Part shown: positions 9,443-17,990 of the stretch, piece by piece
Layout: the number at the start of each line of letters is the position of its first letter
Numbering within the stretch: position 1 is the first letter of the stretch
NCBI RefSeq assembly: GCF_023701485.1
Contig: NZ_JAMQBK010000062.1
Coordinates: 62,001-126,000, forward strand
DNA: 64,000 nt
Direction of reading: 5' to 3'
DNA from: Aporhodopirellula aestuarii
GTDB lineage: Bacteria; Planctomycetota; Planctomycetia; Pirellulales; Pirellulaceae
Program-made: the position numbers and the translations under genes
The notes under the pieces: model-generated
Databases searched by the model: none
The model's input: the letters and a program-made list of their open reading frames with translations, nothing else
Told to the model about the DNA's origin: nothing

Positions 9443-10624
9443 ATGGACGGACCACCTGAATGCTTTGCATGGAGATCGCTCCGCGATACGTTTCGTTCCG
9501 ATTGGTCGGATGAAGCCAGTGACGTCGGAGTGATCGTCGGATGCAGTGGCGGTGCCGACAGCGTCGCGTTGGTTCGCTTAATCGTCGAGCGATATCGCGA
9601 ACGTTTTGGTGATAACCGGGCGCATTCGCCACCGCTGCGAATCGGACACTTCAATCACCGCTTGCGAGCCGACCAGTCGGATGCGGACGAACAGTTTGTG
9701 GTTGAACTCGCAGATACGTTAGGTGTGCCTGTCGATGTCGGCCGGTCGTCGGATCCGTCATCACCTGACGCCGAAGCCGGTTTGCGGCAGGATCGACGTG
9801 ACTTCTTTTTAAAGACGGCTGCGGCAACCGGATGCCGATACGTCGCGTTGGCTCACACGGCGGACGACCAAGCGGAAACGATCTTACATCACCTACTGCG
9901 TGGTACCGGATCAGCGGGCATGAAAGGGATGCAGTCGGCCCGCCCTCTCGGTAGCGATTTTGTCATCCGCAGGCCACTCCTCAAAGTCCGCCGCGAGGAC
10001 ATTCGAACCGCACTCCGGCAGATCGGCCAAGCTTGGCGTGAAGATGCGAGCAACAGCCAAACCCGGTACACCCGCAATTGGATTCGGCATGAAGCGATGC
10101 CGCTGCTGAGACAACGATTTCCCAAAGCGGATGAAGCGATCGTCCGCGCCGCGGAGAATCAAACGCAGCTCGACGGCATGGTTTCCCGTTTAGCGCGTCA
10201 ATGGATTGATGCGTTTGTGATCGACCCGCCGGATGCGATGGAAGATGGGCGGGAGGAAAACTTTCGGAGCGAGGTGTGGATTCGCCGTCCGGTGGCGTCG
10301 CGGCCGGGCGTCGAACAGATGCCTCATTCGACATGGCCACATTCCTCCGAACTCGCCAACGAGGTGCCGATCATCACGGCGGCCTGCCAGATCGTGTTTG
10401 CCGAGTTGGGTTGGCCGCGTCGCGACATGAATCGAAATCACTGGATGCGATTGGCCGAGGCGATTGCGACGGACGCGGGCGGCGGATCGTCAAGCGATTC
10501 TGACACCACGACGCCGCCCCTTTCCGCCGTGTCGATTGGACATTGGCCCGGGCATCTCGAAGGATTTCAGTCGGCGCATTTCGTGAGGCTTCGTTGGGAG
10601 AGGCGAGGTGAAATCGACAACTGA
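9443..10624 (+). CDS. tilS: tRNA(Ile)-lysidine synthase
   Basis: Joins lysine to C34 of the CAU anticodon of tRNA-Ile2 using ATP, so that the tRNA reads AUA and accepts isoleucine. The PP-loop SGGADS sits at residues 34-39, followed by FNHRLRADQSDADEQF and the LAHTADDQAETILHHLLRG motif, all typical of TilS. The N-terminal catalytic domain is complete to about residue 230. The C-terminal part (with many Ser/Thr/Gly, DAGGGSSSDSDTT) does not clearly resemble the Escherichia coli substrate-binding domains and may be a diverged or shortened version. Its start lies 86 bp after the Met-rich gene. Confidence 0.93.
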   Translation: MDGPPECFAWRSLRDTFRSDWSDEASDVGVIVGCSGGADSVALVRLIVERYRERFGDNRAHSPPLRIGHFNHRLRADQSDADEQFVVELADTLGVPVDVGRSSDPSSPDAEAGLRQDRRDFFLKTAAATGCRYVALAHTADDQAETILHHLLRGTGSAGMKGMQSARPLGSDFVIRRPLLKVRREDIRTALRQIGQAWREDASNSQTRYTRNWIRHEAMPLLRQRFPKADEAIVRAAENQTQLDGMVSRLARQWIDAFVIDPPDAMEDGREENFRSEVWIRRPVASRPGVEQMPHSTWPHSSELANEVPIITAACQIVFAELGWPRRDMNRNHWMRLAEAIATDAGGGSSSDSDTTTPPLSAVSIGHWPGHLEGFQSAHFVRLRWERRGEIDN

Positions 10625-10770
10625 AATCGAACGATTCTAACGGTTGTGCGGGCGTGGAGCGTTGCGGGGTGAAGGAATAGAGAACTCGACCTTTCATGGC
10701 CGAAATAAGGGGATGAAACGCATCCATCTCCTCGGGTGTTCCATTTTCGAATCATCCAGCCTCAAAGTCG

Positions 10771-11796
10771 ATGACCGATACACTCACCCTTTCCGCAGAC
10801 CAAGATCGTGGCCTCAACAAGGCCGCGATTCTATTGATGAGTTTGCCGACAAAAACGGCAGCCAAAGTTCTCGGGCAATTACCGCCGCGATTGATTGAGC
10901 TGATCAGCATCAAAATCGCTCAGATCGATTCGGTGGGTGGCGACGAGCAAGAGGTCGTCATCGCGGAGTTTTTGACCAGCAAGGCGAGTTCGATTTACGC
11001 CAGTCCGGGCGGTCTTGAGCGGGCGAAAGAGCTGATCAAAGAGGCTCTCGGACGAGACGCCGGGGAGTTGATCGGCAATTTGCAACAGACGATTGAGGCG
11101 ATGCCATTCGGTTTCGTCAAGAAGGTCGATACGCAGACTCTGCTCCAGTTCATCGGCGATGAACACCCACAAACCATCGCGTTGTTGCTCAGTCACGTGC
11201 CATCGACCTACGCAGCGGAAGTCATGGCGGGACTTGATCCTGAAAAACAGCTGGAGGTGATTCGCCGGGTCGCAAACATTGGCCGGACCAGTCCGGCAGC
11301 GGTCGCGGAACTCGAACGCGGGTTGGAGATGCGTTTGAGCAGTATGGTCAACCAGCAGCAAAGCAACATGGGCGGCGTCGAGAGTGTTGCCGAGATTCTC
11401 AACGTTGTCGAACGTGCGGTCGAACGCACTATCATGGAATCGCTCGGTCGCGAAGATCCCGAATTATCAGAAGAGATTCGGCGACTCATGTTTGTCTTCG
11501 AAGACATCGTCAAGCTGGGCGATCGGGACATTCAGTCGCTACTCAAGAATGTCGAAACGGCTCAATGGGCGATGGCACTCAAGGGGGCCAGTGCTCCGCT
11601 GCAGGAAAAGGTGCTACGCAATATGAGTTCGCGTGCGGCGGAGAACCTGCGCGAAGAGATGGGCTATCTCGGCAGCGTTCGTATCAGCGAAGTCGAAGGG
11701 GTGCAGCAAAAGATCGTCGATATCGTGCGGCATCTCGAAGACACCGGCGAGATCTCGCGTCCGACCGGCGAAGCGGAAGAAGAGTATGTCACTTAG
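10771..11796 (+). CDS. fliG: Flagellar motor switch protein FliG
   Basis: A rotor protein of the flagellar C-ring that couples to the MotA stator and takes part in switching. The 341 residues cover the N-, middle and C-terminal domains: AAILLMSLP near the start, the EHPQTIALLLSHV motif (EHPQ at about 131-134), VAEILN in the linker, and the charged torque helix region LMFVFEDIVKLGDRDIQSLL. Length is normal. No other flagellar gene is visible in the window, so it stands alone between tilS and a convergent PIN-like gene. A 10-bp perfect hairpin follows the stop codon. Confidence 0.95.
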   Translation: MTDTLTLSADQDRGLNKAAILLMSLPTKTAAKVLGQLPPRLIELISIKIAQIDSVGGDEQEVVIAEFLTSKASSIYASPGGLERAKELIKEALGRDAGELIGNLQQTIEAMPFGFVKKVDTQTLLQFIGDEHPQTIALLLSHVPSTYAAEVMAGLDPEKQLEVIRRVANIGRTSPAAVAELERGLEMRLSSMVNQQQSNMGGVESVAEILNVVERAVERTIMESLGREDPELSEEIRRLMFVFEDIVKLGDRDIQSLLKNVETAQWAMALKGASAPLQEKVLRNMSSRAAENLREEMGYLGSVRISEVEGVQQKIVDIVRHLEDTGEISRPTGEAEEEYVT

Positions 11797-11800
11797 TGAT

Positions 11801-11825
11801 CGACCGGAACGCCAAGTTCCGGTCG
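11801..11825. terminator. Perfect hairpin between convergent genes
   Basis: Arms cgaccggaac (11801-11810) and gttccggtcg (11816-11825) are exact inverted repeats around a five-base loop, five bases after the fliG stop and before the end of the minus-strand gene. There is no T-run on either side, so it may be a weak bidirectional terminator or an mRNA 3' stabiliser. Confidence 0.45.
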
Positions 11826-11856
11826 CGGATTGCATGCAAGGCTGTGCATTCGGATT

Positions 11857-12726
11857 TCAGAACGGCACTTCATCATCCGCAGCGGAGTAACCCGGCACAA
11901 TTTCCGGGTGCAATACCTTTAACGGTACTGCTTCGTTGAGCCCGTCGTCAGCGAGAGTTTCCTCTCGATCAAACAGCGTGAGTTGAGAGGGATCGACGTG
12001 TCGAGGGAGTCGTTTTGGCGGCACGAGTTTTTTAAGCGGCAGTGCTTCGGTTTTGCATTTTTTTTTGGGTGCTAGGGCGGCGAGGCTTTTCAAAAGAGCA
12101 TCGTCATACTGCGGGCTTCCACTCGAATCGTAGATGATCGCCGCGACCTGTTCGAGTTCCTTCAACGCTGCCATGCCTTGTTCGGGGGACGGGCCCCGCG
12201 CCTTGACGGTGGCGTGCAGGCTGCGTCGACGTTTGGGACGCGACTTCGCGCCGCGACCGCTGAGTGAACTGGCGATTCGGCTCGCCAGCGGAGAGACAAC
12301 GGCCTGGGGCGACGCTTGGTAGGTTGAGTTAATCGATGAATCGATTCGGGATGCCTCGAATCCGGACCGATTCAGCAGTCCGACCGCGTGTTCGAGGTCT
12401 TTGTCTTTGGAGGCGACTTCGAAGATGGCGTCTTTGGGGAGTTCGGCGGAGAGGCGTCCTGCGATGAACGTTAAACCGAAGTCGGCGGAGTTCTTGCCGG
12501 CGGGCATCGCCCAGATTTCAATCTTCCGCTGCGAGATCAAACTGCCCAGTACCGAGGCCATGCCGAGTGGCACGCGTGGTTCTTGCCGGCCGTGCGCGGC
12601 GATGATTAGGTCGTATCGCTTGGCCGTCGCTGCCAGATCGAGGACTTCGTGAGGGCAGTTGTCCAAGTCGATCAGCAGCACCCGCGTTGGGTTGGATGAG
12701 AGGCGGTCATTCTCGCGATGCTTCAC
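11857..12726 (-). CDS. PIN-like domain protein
   Basis: The N-terminal half has the acidic pattern of a PIN/NYN-like nuclease fold: TRVLLIDLDNCPHEVLD, then KNSADFGLTFIAGRL and a third acidic site in FEVASKDKDLEHAVGLL. These give several Asp/Glu that could bind metal for RNA cleavage. The C-terminal half (residue 140 on) is basic and low in complexity (GRGAKSRPKRRRS) and ends acidic. No antitoxin-like partner lies next to it, so a toxin role is not supported. The start is uncertain: GTG at 12726 or TTG at 12732. The nuclease function is inferred from pattern only. Confidence 0.68.
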   Translation of the reverse strand: MKHRENDRLSSNPTRVLLIDLDNCPHEVLDLAATAKRYDLIIAAHGRQEPRVPLGMASVLGSLISQRKIEIWAMPAGKNSADFGLTFIAGRLSAELPKDAIFEVASKDKDLEHAVGLLNRSGFEASRIDSSINSTYQASPQAVVSPLASRIASSLSGRGAKSRPKRRRSLHATVKARGPSPEQGMAALKELEQVAAIIYDSSGSPQYDDALLKSLAALAPKKKCKTEALPLKKLVPPKRLPRHVDPSQLTLFDREETLADDGLNEAVPLKVLHPEIVPGYSAADDEVPF

Positions 12727-12841
12727 TGGCAAACCAACGATTCGAATGAAGGTGTTTGTTGAAGATTACGCGATGCACAACCTCTCAACCATCCGACCAC
12801 AGCGGTCGAACGTGACCAGTCTAGCGGATCGAGCAATCGAC

Positions 12842-13291
12842 TCAACGTCCTTCGCGACGCATTGTCAATTCTCGTTGAATCTCTTTGCCCACGAAATACT
12901 GCGCCGGAACGAACGTATTGACGTCCAAGGGTACCGTCAGACGGACGGTAATCTCGTCGGTTTCGTCGTCGAAAACGGCTGGGGTGACCGAGAGAGAAAA
13001 ATTGCGAAGCCCGATCGTTGACAGGACCCGTTCAGCTTCGGTACGTACTTCGCCGTTTGTGCCGCCCGGAACGATGCCACGGCGAGCGCCTTCGTAAACC
13101 GCGTTGTCAACGGTGTGGCGGATCATCGCCACCCGGCAGAACTCGAATCCCGCAAAGAAGAACATGAATAGGAGCGGAGCGACGACAGCAAATTCGACGG
13201 CGACGGCACCGGTTCGTTTGGCACGACGTGACGCCGAAGTTGATGGTCGCCGAAAACCTAGCGAGGGAACACGGGTTCGATGCGTGATCAT
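12842..13291 (-). CDS. TadE-like minor pseudopilin
   Basis: A 149-residue protein with a basic N-terminus (RRAKRTGA) followed by the TadE signature VAVEFAVVAPLLFMFFFAGFEF, a single hydrophobic helix, then an extracytoplasmic domain. TadE proteins are minor pseudopilins of the Tad/Flp system. The start at 13291 is chosen because the longer frame to 13360 would place unrelated sequence before the conserved region. It is the last of four same-strand genes with gaps of 49-91 bp, alongside another TadE and a TadG-like protein, so they probably form one operon. Confidence 0.85.
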   Translation of the reverse strand: MITHRTRVPSLGFRRPSTSASRRAKRTGAVAVEFAVVAPLLFMFFFAGFEFCRVAMIRHTVDNAVYEGARRGIVPGGTNGEVRTEAERVLSTIGLRNFSLSVTPAVFDDETDEITVRLTVPLDVNTFVPAQYFVGKEIQRELTMRREGR

Positions 13292-13382
13292 GAATGATTC
13301 CGATTGATAAATGCGAATGTTGTGCGTCGAGTGGAGAGGTTGGCGAAGCGATGATTTCAATGCGAACGCGGTGTCGCTCGCC

Positions 13383-14444
13383 TCAGTCCGTCAGAACGGT
13401 GCCGAGTGTCAACGCGATGTCGCGATAAACTGCTTGTAATTCCGCTCCGGTTAAGGCGTGGTAATGCCGCCCGCCACCGATCTCCGCGACTTCTCGCATG
13501 CGACGGATGTCGGCACCGTTGCCGAAGGTAATCGTATGAATCGTGACGTCGTCGTCGGCGAGATCGGCGGCGACGATCCGCGGCTCTATCCCACGGTTGT
13601 GTTGGCCGTCAGTCATCACGATCATTGTCCGCTCGACGAATTCAGGGGGACGTCCGCGGCTGGCGATGTTTTGTCCGGCCTGCATTCCGCGCGAGATGCT
13701 CGTGTAGCCGGCTGTTCTCAGTCGCGCCAACGCATCGGTGATCTCGCCAAAGTTTTCGGTCAGTTGGACATCCTCGGTGGCTCGATCATTGTAAGACGCG
13801 AGGCCGACCTGCTCTTCGACGGGAGTGGAATTGAGCAGGTTGGTGAATATGATGAGTGCCGACGTCAGGTCCGCAAACTTTTGTCCCGACATCGATCCGC
13901 TGCGGTCGATCACCAACGTGATATCACGTTCGATGTAGGTCGCCGTCGAGGTCATCGAAGGTTCGAAAAGTTCAGTACCTGTGACGTTGCCGAATAACAA
14001 CGGCACGGCGCCCGATCGCGAACCAACTGTCCTGCGACCGTTGACACGCACACTGTTGAGCGGTGAGCCGCCGTTGCTGAATTCGTACTTGCCGTTTGCT
14101 TGCCGTTCGCTGCGGCCGAAATCGAAGTCGCCGGCAGCGAGTAGCAATGGATCGTTGTTGACGAAGTTAGCGGCGGCGATTTCTTGACCGCGGGCGATCG
14201 CCGCGTTCTGATCGAGAGTGTCCGCGAGTGTGGTCGCGGCCGCGTTGGCAGCGGCGTCCGATGCGGCGCGAAGCTCGGCACGCGAAAGGTGCATTTGCGC
14301 GATATCGATCGAGAACGCCATCGTGATCAAGAACATGAACAGCATGATCGCGATCAGAATCAACATGGCCCCGCGGCGCGAGTTGGCGCGTCGTCCGAAT
14401 CTGAGGCAGCGGTGTGAATGGGAGGCGGCGGTGGTGCGGATCAT
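13383..14444 (-). CDS. TadG-like protein with von Willebrand A domain
   Basis: The N-terminus has a RRGAM...LILIAIMLFMFLITMAFSIDIAQM segment, the Flp/TadG-type transmembrane helix (residues about 27-48), then an extracytoplasmic region. A vWA domain spans about residues 170-353, with the MIDAS motif DRSGSMS near residues 178-184 and a later TMIVMTDGQHN segment. Such proteins belong to Tad pilus assembly loci and may bind metal-dependent ligands. It lies between two TadE-like genes on the same strand. The partner ATPase (TadA/CpaF) and prepilin peptidase are not in the window. Confidence 0.87.
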   Translation of the reverse strand: MIRTTAASHSHRCLRFGRRANSRRGAMLILIAIMLFMFLITMAFSIDIAQMHLSRAELRAASDAAANAAATTLADTLDQNAAIARGQEIAAANFVNNDPLLLAAGDFDFGRSERQANGKYEFSNGGSPLNSVRVNGRRTVGSRSGAVPLLFGNVTGTELFEPSMTSTATYIERDITLVIDRSGSMSGQKFADLTSALIIFTNLLNSTPVEEQVGLASYNDRATEDVQLTENFGEITDALARLRTAGYTSISRGMQAGQNIASRGRPPEFVERTMIVMTDGQHNRGIEPRIVAADLADDDVTIHTITFGNGADIRRMREVAEIGGGRHYHALTGAELQAVYRDIALTLGTVLTD

Positions 14445-14493
14445 GTCGGATGGCTTGGCAGAGAAGTCGGTGGAGGACGTTACCGTCGGTTGT

Positions 14494-14940
14494 TCATTGT
14501 TTGATCATCACGACCCGTGCGGTGAGCACCCGGTCGGAGATGAATTGGCCGATGAGTGGGCTGTTGGGGGCACTCGGTGCGCTGATTTCAGCAACGATTT
14601 CGGCACCGCGGTCCGCATCGAACGCTTCTCCGTTTGGAAACCGAATGTCGAACCCGTTGACGGATCGTGCTTCGAGAATTTGCCGCGCGGATTGTTCACC
14701 ATCGGCGTTACTGCGACCATCTCGGATCGCAACGCGAGTCGCTTCGTAGGCGGCGACGTGCAGCGTTTGTTTCAGGAAGATCATGCAAGAGGCTTCGATC
14801 GAGCCGAATACCAACAGCACGAGAATGGGTAAGCAGACTGCAAACTCAACCGCCGCGGCGCCTCGGCGACTTCGGCGTCGTCCCGCGATCCTCTGACACC
14901 GTTGTGTTAGCGGTTGTTGGCGTCGGTACAGTTCGGTCAT
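14494..14940 (-). CDS. TadE-like minor pseudopilin
   Basis: A 148-residue protein with basic RRRSRRGAA then VEFAVCLPILVLLVFGSIEA, the TadE-family helix with the conserved Glu after the processing-type region. The rest is a small soluble domain. Only about one-third of its sequence resembles the TadE at 12842-13291, so the pair may be different minor subunits. The start at 14940 (MTELYRRQQ) is preferred over 14988 because the added 16 residues are not conserved-looking. Confidence 0.85.
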   Translation of the reverse strand: MTELYRRQQPLTQRCQRIAGRRRSRRGAAAVEFAVCLPILVLLVFGSIEASCMIFLKQTLHVAAYEATRVAIRDGRSNADGEQSARQILEARSVNGFDIRFPNGEAFDADRGAEIVAEISAPSAPNSPLIGQFISDRVLTARVVMIKQ

Positions 14941-15013
14941 CGTGGTCTCGGAAATCGACGGGCAATCAAATCGGGGCAGGGACAACATTGGTTGCGTAAT
15001 AGAACGGTCAAAA

Positions 15014-15481
15014 CTACTTGGCCGCTTTGGAAGCGTCCTGTTGATCGATGGACAGCCCCGCGCGATCGATCAACGCGTTGAACCCGTCCGCGATTTCACG
15101 CCAGAAATCGTTGTCGCGGAACTTGAGGTGGCGAACGGGACGGCCTTCGGCGGCATTGGAAAGCTCGCTACGTAGTCGCGAAATCGGACCGGCAAATCGG
15201 TTCGTGAGCTTCAGCGTATCGACGACGAACGCGGGAATGAGTGCGGCGGTGATTACGAAGAACGGTAGGAACCGACGGAAACTATCCGAGAGCGTTTGTT
15301 TCCAACTCAAATCAGGTTGTTCGAACAAGCCGACCCAGATGACCAAGGCGATTGAGTTGCACGCGAACAACGCCATCCAGTGGACTGCGATCTTCCAGAT
15401 CACCCCGTACTGCACTTCGCGATCGATCACTGTTCGAGTGCGTTTCTTTTGCATCAGGTTCTTTTTTGGCTCGGTGGACAT
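15014..15481 (-). CDS. Small membrane protein with HAMP-like region
   Basis: A 155-residue protein with two transmembrane segments (near residues 28-50 and 66-86) joined by a short loop, then a HAMP-like helical part (FAGPISRLRSELSNAAEGRPVRHLKFRDNDFW) and a short tail. There is no kinase or methyl-accepting domain, so it is not a complete sensor. Proteins of this form occur in planctomycetes near Tad genes, but that is general recall. The start MSTEPKK at 15481 is chosen; a frame to 15604 exists but is not protein-like. It is probably the first gene of the minus-strand operon. Confidence 0.68.
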   Translation of the reverse strand: MSTEPKKNLMQKKRTRTVIDREVQYGVIWKIAVHWMALFACNSIALVIWVGLFEQPDLSWKQTLSDSFRRFLPFFVITAALIPAFVVDTLKLTNRFAGPISRLRSELSNAAEGRPVRHLKFRDNDFWREIADGFNALIDRAGLSIDQQDASKAAK

Positions 15482-15793
15482 GGCAAGCAAAAATTCGACG
15501 AAAGAGGGATGGGGATGAACGCAATCTTTTTGGCGATCAACAACGACATGGAATCGGTCGATGCCATGAACGCTAGGTCGCCCCCCGACAGAATGAGGCC
15601 GCAAAAGAATAAAATCGGCGGCCGATCGAGCGACACGATGAATGATTTTGACGATCCTGCCGATCGTCGCGACGCCGACACGCTACCTGCCAATCCCCTG
15701 GGATATTGACACGCGAGCGGTGGTGGTACGTTACGCCTTCGTGACTCCCAAAACCAAAAAGCTCCGTGCACAACATGCAGGAAGTACCCCAAG
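15482..15793. other. Divergent intergenic region
   Basis: About 310 bp between the HAMP-like membrane gene and the pseudouridine synthase, which point away from each other. It must hold both promoters. I see no RNA gene, repeat or clear promoter box. Confidence 0.4.
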
Positions 15794-16723
15794 ATGGCGA
15801 TGAAAACACTCACAGAAACCGTAACGGAAGAAACCGCCGGTCGCGCCGACGCGTTCGTACGCCGTATTTGTGAGACGTCCCACAGCCAATCTCGTGGCAT
15901 CATCGATCGCGGTTGTGTATCGGTGAATGGTGGGCCGTGTGAGGATCCTGGGACCCCGTTGGAGGCCGGTGACAGCGTCGCGGTGCGTTACGACCCGACG
16001 CAGCGGTACCGCGAAAAGAAAGTCAAAAAGTGGGATGACCGCACGTTCACGATTGCCTATGAAGACGAGCATTTGATCGTGGTCGACAAAGCCGCGGGCA
16101 CGTTGACGGTCCCGACCGATCGCGGCGACCCGAACACGTTAGTCGAGCGGGTTTCAATCTACCTGAGTCACTCGCGGAGCGAGCGAGAGGCTTGTCTCGT
16201 CCATCGTCTCGACAGGGAAGTCAGCGGATTGCTTATTTTTGGCAAGCATGCCGCCATCGCCGAGCAACTCATCGAGCAGTTCAAAAACCAGAAACCGAGG
16301 CGTGTTTATTTGGCCTTGGTCGCCGGAACCCTTCGTGACGACGAAGGCACTTTCCGCTCGCATTTGGCGACCGGAAACAACCTCGACCGCTACGTGACCG
16401 CGCCGTCCAAAGACAGCGAGGAGGCGATCACCCACTATCGAGTGTTGCAACGCCTTGAAGACGCCACGTTCGTTGAAGTGGTTTTGCAGACGGGCAAACG
16501 CAACCAGATCCGTGTGCAGTTCGCTTACGCGCTGCACCCTGTGCTCGGTGATACGCACTACGAACCCGAACGTGCCAAGCACCCCCGTTGGATTCGCAAA
16601 CGCATCGCGTTACACGCCACGTCGTTGTCATTCACTCACCCGATTACGGGAGAGGAGATGACTGTTGAGTCACCCCTCCCTGCGGCGATGAGCAAATTCC
16701 TCCGGGGCAGTAAGAAGATCTAG
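15794..16723 (+). CDS. RluA-family pseudouridine synthase
   Basis: Converts selected uridines in rRNA or tRNA to pseudouridine. An N-terminal S4 RNA-binding domain (about residues 10-75, SRGIIDRGCVSVNG) precedes the catalytic domain. The catalytic aspartate lies in HRLDREVSGLLIFGK (about residue 140), the RluA motif with V in place of the usual T. GKRNQIRVQFA and HPVLGDTHYE are also family motifs. Target position (RluC- or RluD-like) cannot be told from sequence. A second in-frame ATG at 15800 is possible. Confidence 0.92.
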   Translation: MAMKTLTETVTEETAGRADAFVRRICETSHSQSRGIIDRGCVSVNGGPCEDPGTPLEAGDSVAVRYDPTQRYREKKVKKWDDRTFTIAYEDEHLIVVDKAAGTLTVPTDRGDPNTLVERVSIYLSHSRSEREACLVHRLDREVSGLLIFGKHAAIAEQLIEQFKNQKPRRVYLALVAGTLRDDEGTFRSHLATGNNLDRYVTAPSKDSEEAITHYRVLQRLEDATFVEVVLQTGKRNQIRVQFAYALHPVLGDTHYEPERAKHPRWIRKRIALHATSLSFTHPITGEEMTVESPLPAAMSKFLRGSKKI

Positions 16724-16935
16724 CCCTACGTGAACGACCGTCCAGCTTAACCGGGACTTCCCGAAAAACCGGAAAACACTTTGTTCAATTGAGCTCAATG
16801 CGAAAGTCGCATGAGAATACGAACGTCCGGCAATCTCCACGTATCCCATGATTGGGCGTGGTGGTTATGCAGGGTGAGCGTACTTTGCTCGAAAGCCGCC
16901 AGTGAATTCAAACAAGTTGCAGGCGGAAGCGAAGT

Positions 16936-17940
16936 ATGGGTGAGTACGAAAATATCATTCGTGAACTAGAGAATCAGAATCCGAAAGAGACTCTCCGGGC
17001 ACCGGGTGTTCAAGAGAACGGCAACCAGTATCGAGTGCTGTTGATCGAAGATGATCCGATGGATGCCACGATCCTGATGCGGTTGTTCGGGAAGCAGCAA
17101 AAACTCAGCGTTGCGGTCGATCATGTGAGCAGCATGTGCGAGGCGATCGAGCGGTTGCAAAACACCGATTACGATGTGGCGCTCGTCGATATCAATTTGC
17201 CTGACGCACGTGGGGCCGAATCGTTTGAGCGGCTTCGTGCGTTCGATTCCCGTCTACCGATCATCGTTCTGACCGGGCATGATGACGACGAACTGGCAGT
17301 TCACGCAATCCGATGTGGCGCCCAGGACTACGTCGCCAAGGGGCACTTCACGACTGCGTCTCTCGTCCGGGTGATCCGTTTCGCGATCGAGCGACAGCGG
17401 ATGGTTCTCGGTTATCTCGCCGTTGCGGATATCGATCCGTTGACGGGCTTGGCCAACCGCCGGAACCTGCAATGGAAATACATGAGTTTGTTAATCGACG
17501 CGCAGACACAGCATCGTTCGCTCTATGTGGCGTTGATCGGTCTGGATCGATTCAAGCAGATCAACAGCATGCACGGCCGCTGCGTCGGTGATGTCGTTTT
17601 GAAAAACGCCGCTGTGGCGATGGTGGAATTGGTCGAGGCGGATTCGTCGATCGTCCGTTTCGGCGGGAAAGAATTCTCGGTCATGATGGCGGCGACATCG
17701 ATCTCCGAAGCGCAAGCACAAGTTCAGCGGGTCCTCGATCGGTTGGCTGGAATGACGATGCAAATCGGCGATATCGAAATCAACGTCACCGCCAGTGCGG
17801 GATTGGTGGAAGCGGGCTCGGACCAGACGTGGGAGGATGTTTTCAACCGGTGTGATCAAATGCTCTCTCAAGCGAAGTCATCTGGTCGCAATCGCGTCGA
17901 AGCTATGGCAAAATCTCCCGAGTTGCAGTTCGTCATCTGA
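16936..17940 (+). CDS. Response regulator with degenerate GGDEF domain
   Basis: The receiver domain (residues about 33-150) has IEDDPMD, the phospho-acceptor Asp at residue 85 (LVDINLPD), ILTGHDDD and a Lys in YVAKGH. The C-terminal domain (about 170-325) is GGDEF-like: DPLTGLANRRNL, LDRFKQIN and ASAGLVEAG. The signature is GGKEF (243-247), and the first metal-binding Asp of the usual D-I-D-x-F-K segment is replaced (IGLDRFK). So di-GMP synthesis is unlikely; it may bind c-di-GMP or a partner. No sensor kinase is adjacent. Confidence 0.9.
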   Translation: MGEYENIIRELENQNPKETLRAPGVQENGNQYRVLLIEDDPMDATILMRLFGKQQKLSVAVDHVSSMCEAIERLQNTDYDVALVDINLPDARGAESFERLRAFDSRLPIIVLTGHDDDELAVHAIRCGAQDYVAKGHFTTASLVRVIRFAIERQRMVLGYLAVADIDPLTGLANRRNLQWKYMSLLIDAQTQHRSLYVALIGLDRFKQINSMHGRCVGDVVLKNAAVAMVELVEADSSIVRFGGKEFSVMMAATSISEAQAQVQRVLDRLAGMTMQIGDIEINVTASAGLVEAGSDQTWEDVFNRCDQMLSQAKSSGRNRVEAMAKSPELQFVI

Positions 17941-17990
17941 ACCCATGTCGGGTTGGGAGGTGACGAATTGCCTGCCCTGGAAATTCGAAC

